Assembly (NCBI GenBank): GCA_902806595.1
Contig: CADCXC010000044.1
Span: 1,178,001-1,242,000 of the forward strand
From: Pyrenopolyporus hunteri
Taxonomy: Eukaryota > Ascomycota > Sordariomycetes > Xylariales > Hypoxylaceae
DNA: 64,000 nt
Direction: 5' to 3'
Every line of letters starts with the position of its first letter. Within the stretch, counting starts at the first letter, position 1. This document shows, one piece after another, positions 57,082 through 64,000 of this stretch. The notes beneath the pieces are model-generated. The model was not told the DNA's origin. It saw nothing but the letters and a program-made list of their open reading frames with translations, and made no database searches. Position numbers and translations under genes: made by a program.

Positions 57082-60000
57082 GATGTCGATCAGTCTTTGT
57101 CCTCGAAGATGGTTATGACTATTGGTATTATATGACTTGTGCAAAGCTTTCGTACGACGAGAAGGTCCGCACAGGTAGAGGTATTGATCTCGGGTCCCAA
57201 GGTATTACTATTAAGGCTTTGAGAAAATACGAGATCTTGCATTCCATCGTGAATTAAAAATTTAGCGATGGTCAAAACCCTTAAATGTGTAATATTCTTT
57301 AGAGCTCCAGAAAACCATTGACGATCTTCATCTTAGTACAAGACCGCAGATCTTCTTTGATGGTGTATTTTAGTATTTGCTTTCAAAGGCAGCCTCCCGG
57401 ACTCAAAGATCCCGGGAGACGTCATAGCTCCTACATGCTTATTCGCAGGAATAGTGGAAATAAGTCAAGCCATCCTAGGACATTTCGAGGTTAGGAGACC
57501 CCTAGACCAGATATGACGGGTTGGCGCTTGTGCCGAATGAGGCTGTGAGCTGAACCCTTGACTTGGCGAGGGACCGTTTGTTGCTTTTCACGAATATTTC
57601 ATCCTACGCAAGCACGCGCAGCATACGTATGCCCAATGTATCGCGCATATTTCCGCATATTTGCACATACCATCGAGCGCCTACTGCAGCGACGGGAGCC
57701 GTAGAAAATTAGTAAAATACGAGGTCGGAGGCGCCGGGCGTCACCACAATGCATTCGAGCTCATCGCTTCTCTGGCAAGAATTACAAAGCCATACATATG
57801 TTGTGTTTGGGCTGGCCCTCGGCGATCACAACCCTCTTCATTGTGGCCGACTCGAGCGGGGACACAAAGCGAGGATCCTCTTTTACCTTTTCAATATCGA
57901 TTCTTTGCGTCAGACGCCCGACACAATCCCGTTCCCTTGGGACCGGTTTCTACGATAGCTCCCAAGTCCCAGCTTCTACCGACCCGCCCGAGCCTAAGGA
58001 GCCCTGGCACCGCACAGCGCGGTGTTACTCATGCGGGGTTGACAATAGGCCTTGTTCATGTTCTTGTTTTTATCATTGTCATTGTTATTCGCAACGCAGC
58101 GTATCCCTGACCACCTAAAGGACGCGAAAGTTAAGAATATAGCAGGCTATGACGTTGAGAACGTGTTGGGAAGTCTAGCAGTTGGTGTATCATCCAAAAT
58201 AATTACCACAGTTAGACAGGCAACCCCCGGCCAAGCTCACCAACGGAGCATTGGCGACGCGGTCTAGCACGCCTCTATCGCCGATAACGTCCCCCACGGT
58301 CTTATGAACGAGAAACAGAAGTTAAAAGCCAACACTCTAATTTTAAACTAAGAAAAGCAATCCGAAAGCTGGCATTTATTTGAGAAATGTCCGCCCGCTT
58401 GGACATAGCGTAAATACTTATCCACCTACCTGTACCCATCCAATATTTCCAGCCGAAGGTATAGAAGCGTAGGGGATAGTTGGTGTTATTACTCATACTC
58501 ATACCAGGTTGCATACTCCCACCCGAATCATGTAACCACTGTACGTATTCCCATACACGATTGCCTTTTGCAACTGTATGACGCAGCGCGTGCACCGATA
58601 CGCGAGAGCAACATTCATGTGAGTAACAAAAGACCAGAAATGTAACCTGTCGCCAGGTACGCATTTGGAGTTACGCTCGATAGTAAGCGGTAGGCAAAGA
58701 GAAAGAAACTCCCGATCGCGAATGGCCGCTCGTAACCCTTTGTCACCAGACGTCACTCAGCATCGTCACCGAAACCTTCTCCTGTCGGGTTCTCGGCAGC
58801 GATAAACCAACAACAACCCCGCCTTCAACACCATTCACCTACATCTCGTGTAGATCACATCTCAATTACGATACGCCTCAAGCCAGCCCTAGGGACCCGA
58901 GGAAAGATACAGGTCAGCAGATCAGTTAAACTATCACTACATCCGGCCTGGTCATGAGGTTCTTCGTGCGGGGTGACCTCATCGATCTTCTCGTCGGATT
59001 TCGCTAAACTAGGGAGTTATCTTCACAAGAGAATCTTTTCGCTTTCCCAACCTCCATTAGCCCTTTGGCTCTCAAAACTAATGCAAGGATGGCGCCGGGC
59101 TTCACTACCTGATTCCGTCCTCGGTCCACCAGCGAACGGCGCGAGAGATTGCCACATTCAGCCTCACTGACTATCCGATTACAGCAAACGAGTTCGACTC
59201 TTGTCACCTTATCTATGAACACGAGACGCCCGACCATGCCGTTGATGACGCAGGAATAAATGCGGGTTACTGCATTTAGTGCGCCATAGGTCTTATTTTG
59301 GCCTGCACGAAAACGACGATAAAATTCGGTGTGCGAAAAGAAAGACGAAAAAAGCAGCTCTCACCTATAATACTGCATATCATGCACGATGAAAATAGCA
59401 GCCACGTCGTCCCGCCATCGCATCACCCGTTACACCACATATAATGCATGGCTCACCTCCATTTTCGGGCCGTCTCATTGGCTTTTTCCCAGATTCTCGG
59501 GTCCCAAAATGTAAACCGGACAGTTTTCTTCGTATCCCGTGTACTACGCGAAGCCCTTGGATTCCACCTGTTCATATGGAGGATGACCACGTCCGGGTCT
59601 AAATTTTTTTTTTTTTTTTTTTATATATATACCGCATAGGAAAATTCAATTACTACAGGGCGGACTTCATCACCAGCCAAAGCCGCTTAGGCCCTTACAT
59701 ACGGCATCTGAACGAGCTCGCGGCGTTCGACATCTCATTAAAGTTCTCCCGCAGTAGATAATCAATTGCCGACTGCCTACGTGGTATACAAGGACAATCG
59801 TCTCCATGCAGCATGTATCCATGCATTCCGAGAGTCTGGGCTAGAATTCATTCCGCATGTACATGTTGCCATAGATACCACGGAGCTAAGCCCACTTATG
59901 TAGAACGTGGCTACCGGACGCGATGCCATAGGTTGTTACAGGTCGGTGCCTCTCATGTGGAATGGCGTTCTCGAGGAATCCGTCCAAATCGCCCCCTTTG

Positions 60001-60738
60001 CTTTCAAGTTAGGACCCGCGAGGAGATAGGAGGCACTAGCCAACCCAGCAAGTCGCCTACTAAAGGAGCCCAAAGTCCGCTGCCGCTAGCGTTGCTAGGT
60101 GATGACGAGTCACTAATAAATTGATTAGGGTGTTCGACTATCTGCTGTATGTTTCAAGTTAAGAGACTCTAGTTTACGACCAAACAAGCCCACTCCAAGA
60201 CAATATATGCATTTGTAAGATTACGCTGACTCAAATACAGATGCCTTCTTCCTAACCTATAGCTTAATCTAGTATCCGCTGCCCTCAAGCACTTGAATAA
60301 AATTCTATATGGGTAAATGCGATATACGTGCCGGAAATGCCCTCGTCGAATAGGTGCAAGTCAAGGAGAAAACGCTCAAAAACCAACACTCAGCCCGTGT
60401 CAATCTCTTCCCCTGCTAGGGATATTTTCTATTGTACCCCTTTATGTCGGAGGCTCCGCAACCTCAAAGGAGTAAATTATTAGAGCTTAGACAAAGAGAT
60501 TACCACGCAGCTGTTGACTTGTTTATTATCATATAAAGTTCATTATGCGATATTATAACAATGTGGCCCCGATTGAAGAACCTACCTATAACAAGGAGAT
60601 CTCCCACGTCAAATACACTACAATTGTATGTCAGGCAGTCATTAATATCCCCGTGCATAGGGTAGGTTAACCATTATAGCAGCTATCCCGATACGAAAAG
60701 AGCCCCGTACGCATCCATCACATTGCCTAAGAGTTTCG
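57082..60738. other. Gene-poor stretch with probable decayed sequence
   Basis: About 3.65 kb. ORFs here (57.7-58.3, 58.3-58.8, 59.0-59.2 kb) have no recognisable domain and no consistent splice joins. A 19-base T run lies at 59604-59622, followed by a short TA run. A likely pseudogene fragment is listed separately. Confidence 0.5.
59765..60095 (+). pseudogene. Possible decayed coding fragment
   Basis: One frame reads LPTAYVVYKDNRLHAACIHA and FRESGLEFIPHVHVAIDTTE LSPLM, then TAG, then NVATGRDAIGCYRSVPLMWN and GVLEESVQIAPFAFKLGPAR, then TAG. The composition is protein-like across two stops, with no intron that removes them. I do not recognise the family. TAG in place of TGG or CAG would fit C-to-T decay (RIP-like), but this is inference. 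Confidence 0.35.
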
Positions 60739-61670
60739 ATGAGTGAGCCAACGCCCGAAGTCTCCGGGGGTGATCCGGAGAGATTTAGCATATGTAACGG
60801 CCATTCGGACGACTCCGAGCCACTCCCCAAGCACGACATTACCTGGCACCCTGTCAGTCTATCTGGTATAGCATCGTCCAGAGACTTTTCTGAGCGTACT
60901 GATTACGAAAAATATTTGCAATCGAAATGGGAGTGCGTAGAAGCTATCCCGGATGGATTTGACCCAGATGTGCTGGAAGCCACAAGGCGGGCTCGATTCA
61001 AGTCATGTGCCGATGACGAAAATACAATTGATATTTCTACTAGGCTTCCTCTTCCCCTAGATGGTAGGGAGGGTGGGGACAAATTACCTAGTCAAGATAT
61101 TGAGAGCCGATGTCTAGAGGATGAGGACACCTCGAGTGATTTGTACCCCGAAGAAGTAAACGCTCTTTTTGAATCTATACTCGCAGATTTAGAGGCAACC
61201 CAAGAGCTAGACACAGACGAGCAACCGGAAGAATACGAGAGTGATTCGGCAGTTGATATTATCGAATCGGCAGAAGACTTCGGACGCACTCGTTCTTACT
61301 CGTATACCGAACCTACCACTCCTATACACCGGCAATCCGTCGCAGCTACAATTGAGCGTGTACCAACTCCGCGTATTAGGCGCGGCTCTAAGCCACCCCT
61401 TTCCAGAAGTGCGTTCTCGGGAATCGGTTTCCCATGCCCCAAAGGCGGATATCCGGATCAGCAGCCTAGCATGGTTTTGAGGAATTACCCACGAGCGCCC
61501 AGATACTTTCCCTTTCGGAGCAAGGTAGGACGTAAGTGACATTCTGGGATAGATAGCAAACAACCTAGGTGAGCCTCATGTAAAAATTAGGTAGCTTAAT
61601 ATAACCACCACCAACAGAGCCCGCAATAAATCGACTTCGAGATCGAGTTAAGGCTACATTCAATATATGA
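60739..61670 (+). CDS. Acidic hypothetical protein
   Basis: Preferred model: join(60739..61531, 61618..61670), 281 aa. Without splicing the ORF ends at 61539 (266 aa, ...SKVGRK). The spliced model uses a strong donor (gtaagt), ATAACC and a cacca...acag acceptor, and ends QPAINRLRDRVKATFNI. The protein is polar and acidic in the middle (EDEDTSSDLYPEEVNALFESILADLEATQELDTDEQ) with a basic Ser/Arg/Pro-rich C-terminus. No domain is recognised. It starts at a clear ATG with a purine context. The next gene is a secreted protein on the same strand. Confidence 0.6.
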
Positions 61671-62034
61671 GTACCTACCGAAGGGATGTATTCTAACGAT
61701 CTATCTTCCGCGCGTATGCTGAAAAATTTCCAGAACCATCAAACTATAAGATACGAAGCCGTGAAATATACGAATAGCCAAAGCGTAATAACACGGTGGT
61801 AACGACCTGCCCAATCCGGTAAGCACGCTTCAGCAACAAGGGTCGAAGACCATGGACTCGGGAGCGAGCTACGCCGTAAACTAACAACGGGCGCGACGGG
61901 ACTCCCTAAACAGAAAGACAATTTAAAGGGGCACGCTCCCGTGTTTTCGCGGTTGGGATAAGCCGGTCACGTTGTCGCCTCACTCTCGACATCTTATAGC
62001 CACCTCAATACCAAAGCTCGGTGAGGGATTAATC
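61671..62034. other. Intergenic region
   Basis: About 360 bp; probably the promoter of the YCF48-like gene. Nothing else seen. Confidence 0.45.
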
Positions 62035-63093
62035 ATGGCGCGTCTATCCCGGGTTATCCTTCTAGGCATCACAGCCCTAGCAAACACGAGCGCCGGCCTC
62101 TCGACCGCGTTCCCCCGCCCAGCCTGGAAACACGTCTCCACCGGGACCGACGCGCGCCTGCGCGGCCTGGCGCCCGTCTCAGACAAGATCGCATGGGTAT
62201 CCGGGACGAACGGGACGGTGCTGCGGTCCGCCGACGGCGGCCGCACGTGGGCGTCCGTCGGGCCGGCGCTCTCGGCCGGGGACGCCGCGGCGCTCGACTT
62301 CCGCGACGTCGAGGCGTGGTCGGCGGAGGAGGCGGTCGTGCTGTCGATCGGCGAGGGCGGCGCCTCGCGCGTCTACGTCACGCGCGACGGCGGCGCGAAC
62401 TGGGAGCGGACGTTCACGAACCGGGAGCCGGCCGCGTTTTACGATTGCGTCGCGTTCGAGAGCCCCGCTCGCGGGATGGCGATGAGTGATCCTGTCGATG
62501 GCAAGGTTCGCCTTATCGAGACGCGCGACGGCGGCGCGTCCTGGGATATTGTTGAGTCGGACGGCATGGTGCCGGCGCTGAGTGGGGAGGCGGGTTTCGC
62601 GGCGAGTGGGACGTGTATTGCGACGGCGGCTGGGCGATGGTATATTGCGTCGGGCGGGGTGAACCCCGGTCGCGTATTCAGGAGTGGTGACGGTTACCAC
62701 TGGGATGTCTCGGATGCCTCCATAGCTGGTGGTGAGGGTTCTGGTGTATTCTCGGTGCAGTTCCGCGACGCGAAGCACGGCGTTGCTGTTGGAGGGAATT
62801 ACTCTGAGCCTACAGGTGCTACCGATAACTCGGCCTGGTCGATCGATGGTGGTGCGACTTGGGTGCCGTCTGCATCGTTTCCTGGTGGGTATCGCTCCGG
62901 ATCTTCTTGGGTTCCTGGACGGTGCGGTGTGGCTCTCGCCGTCGGCCCAACTGGATCCGACTATACCTTTGATGGGGGTAAGAATTGGCACGGATTTGAT
63001 AATAGTAGCTTTGACAGTGTAGAATGTGTAAAGGGGCCGGCCTGTTGGGCGTCAGGGGAGAAGGGTGCAGTGGCACGGCTTGAGTTCGTATAG
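62035..63093 (+). CDS. Secreted YCF48/BNR-repeat protein
   Basis: Intronless, 352 aa, start at the ATG before a signal peptide (MARLSRVILLGITALANTSAG). Asp-box/BNR repeats recur: SADGGRTWASV, TRDGGANWERT, TRDGGASWDIV, RSGDGYHWDVS, SIDGGATWVPS and FDGGKNWHGF. This matches the YCF48-like propeller (photosystem II assembly-factor-like, often annotated oxidoreductase), which is widespread in bacteria. The 5' half is very GC-rich, and the last third is close to the local composition. The absence of introns and bacterial-type family membership suggest an acquired gene, but this is inference. A 270-codon antisense ORF is a shadow. Confidence 0.82.
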   Translation: MARLSRVILLGITALANTSAGLSTAFPRPAWKHVSTGTDARLRGLAPVSDKIAWVSGTNGTVLRSADGGRTWASVGPALSAGDAAALDFRDVEAWSAEEAVVLSIGEGGASRVYVTRDGGANWERTFTNREPAAFYDCVAFESPARGMAMSDPVDGKVRLIETRDGGASWDIVESDGMVPALSGEAGFAASGTCIATAAGRWYIASGGVNPGRVFRSGDGYHWDVSDASIAGGEGSGVFSVQFRDAKHGVAVGGNYSEPTGATDNSAWSIDGGATWVPSASFPGGYRSGSSWVPGRCGVALAVGPTGSDYTFDGGKNWHGFDNSSFDSVECVKGPACWASGEKGAVARLEFV

Positions 63094-63362
63094 CCATTGG
63101 CAATTATAATAACGTCACTTATTCACATTATTCATGTATTTCCTAGACTATATTGCTTCTGTAAACGTAGGGAACAACACGTTCTTCAATCTGGTGGTAT
63201 CTTGCGTCCTCCTATTAAGGTCCCACGTACCAGTATAGTGCATCCTCACATGATTTTTTCGTCATGTTGTAACAGATCGATCAACATAGTCAATCCAGTG
63301 ATCTTGTGATGCGCCAATTATTTGTTGACCTCTCTTTCATGAGGTTCTATCCCGGTCTGTCT

Positions 63363-64000
63363 TCACGACTTTACCCTATTCCAATAAAAATGCGATCCAC
63401 ATCTAACGCCTAAGCACCAAGTATTAGCACGTAGTGCTAACATTGAAAGGAAACAAATTCGGGATGAAGAACTTACATATCATATGGTCGCTTTGGAGGA
63501 GGCGGGTTAGTAAAGCAAACCGTCGGGTACTGCTGATAAGTCGACTTACCATCCTCCATTCTTTTCGATGCGCACCCAACACTTCGGGCAGCGCTTCGTA
63601 AAAAGGGAAATATTCCCCTGAGTCGCGGCTTCTTCGGCTTGTAGACGCTTCATATGCTTCATGTCCTCCTGGTACTTTCTACGCACTTCTTCCAGTTTAG
63701 CCTTTGTCTGGGCTAACTCTGCCTCATGTTGTCGAGGGAGTGTTGGTAGCCTTCGGTGGGTCTCGACAGCACTATTCTGCACGACAAGGTTTTGGCGCGA
63801 CGTCGCCCTCTTATTCTCCGTATGTAGAAGGAACATCTGGCGCTCGATATCGTCGAGATCTCGCTTTTGGTCGGCTGCTCTCTGTATCTGAGCCTTGCTA
63901 CGAAAGTTCAGAGGGTCGGCTAGGAAGGCATCGTACTCCTCACAGGTATAGTCGGTATGCCAGGCCACCCTATGGCGAAAACAAAAGTAGCCGTTGTCTC
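63363..64000 (-). CDS. RBR-type E3 ubiquitin ligase, 3' part (continues past the window)
   Basis: Partial model: complement(join(63363..63409, 63477..63490, 63550..63969, >64000)). The large exon encodes AWHTDYTCEEYDAFLADPLN (end of the IBR region), a long coiled linker (RQHEAELAQTKAKLEEVRRK onward) and the start of RING2, KRCPKCWVRIEKNGG. A 14-nt exon then completes CDHMI, and the last exon gives CVRCGSHFYWNRVKS-stop. The Cys after NGG is the RBR catalytic Cys position; its codon is split between the large exon and the microexon. The 63550 exon has a splice acceptor at 63970-63971 (catag), so RING1 lies beyond the right edge. The last zinc ligands of a normal RING2 (FCWxC and after) are missing: FYW appears in their place and the protein stops. 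Confidence 0.75.

Noticed and set aside
57661..58118. 149- and 106-codon ORFs
   Set aside because: Overlapping frames without domain or consistent splice sites; hydrophobic end looks accidental.
62179..62991. 270-codon minus-strand ORF
   Set aside because: Antisense shadow of the YCF48-like gene; its Arg/Pro/His-rich composition is typical of shadows in GC-rich DNA.

Overview
This is nuclear DNA of a filamentous ascomycete (Pezizomycotina), most likely a sordariomycete. The evidence is short GT-AG introns (41 to about 130 nt) with CTAAC/CTGAC-like branch points, fungal-type genes on both strands about 1 to 3 kb apart, fungal-specific families (VID27, SPT10, YAT-type permease, DUF829, HSPA12-like Hsp70), TTAGGG-type repeats and many TACCTAGG-type tetranucleotide tracts. 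I reconstructed spliced models by hand from reading frame, splice sites and family conservation. Exon coordinates are given in each entry.

Layout. 0.3-7 kb holds housekeeping genes: mitochondrial ribosomal protein uS2m, an SPT10-like histone-gene regulator and chaperonin subunit CCT7. 7.7-11.1 kb holds two divergently transcribed Gfo/Idh/MocA oxidoreductases. 11.5-19.3 kb is bounded by two degenerate interstitial telomere-like tracts in outward (chromosome-end) orientation; it is gene-poor and holds a secreted beta-propeller gene, a small Cys-rich ORF and an amino-acid permease. 20.4-26.8 kb holds a DUF829 hydrolase-like protein, a SET-domain protein with a signal-like N-terminus and a membrane-anchored tandem amidohydrolase flanked by two repeat clusters. 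28.0-31.1 kb is a six-segment low-complexity gene whose reading frame is broken by one in-frame TAG. 32.3-44.4 kb holds a mitochondrial P-loop ATPase, VID27, a secreted beta-lactamase-fold protein and trehalose-6-phosphate synthase. 44.4-47.6 kb is a non-coding stretch full of TACCTAGG tracts. 47.7-54.6 kb holds a ten-exon Hsp70-like gene, a GIMAP-like GTPase with a membrane hairpin and a coiled-coil gene. 55.8-57.1 kb is a secreted tyrosinase. 57.1-60.7 kb is gene-poor with a likely pseudogene. The right end holds an acidic hypothetical protein, a secreted YCF48/BNR-repeat protein and the 3' part of an RBR-type ubiquitin ligase.

Most striking observation: the single TAG that splits the 28-31 kb gene lies in a predicted mRNA hairpin with a 9-bp stem and a 7-nt loop (CUAGAGC). 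The adenosine of the UAG occupies the place of the tRNA wobble base A34, directly after a U at position 33. This is the geometry expected of a Tad2/Tad3-type A-to-I editing substrate. Stop-loss editing of UAG to UIG (read as Trp) is known in sexual stages of sordariomycetes. If it happens here, a 667-residue protein becomes a 910-residue one with an added charged coiled coil.
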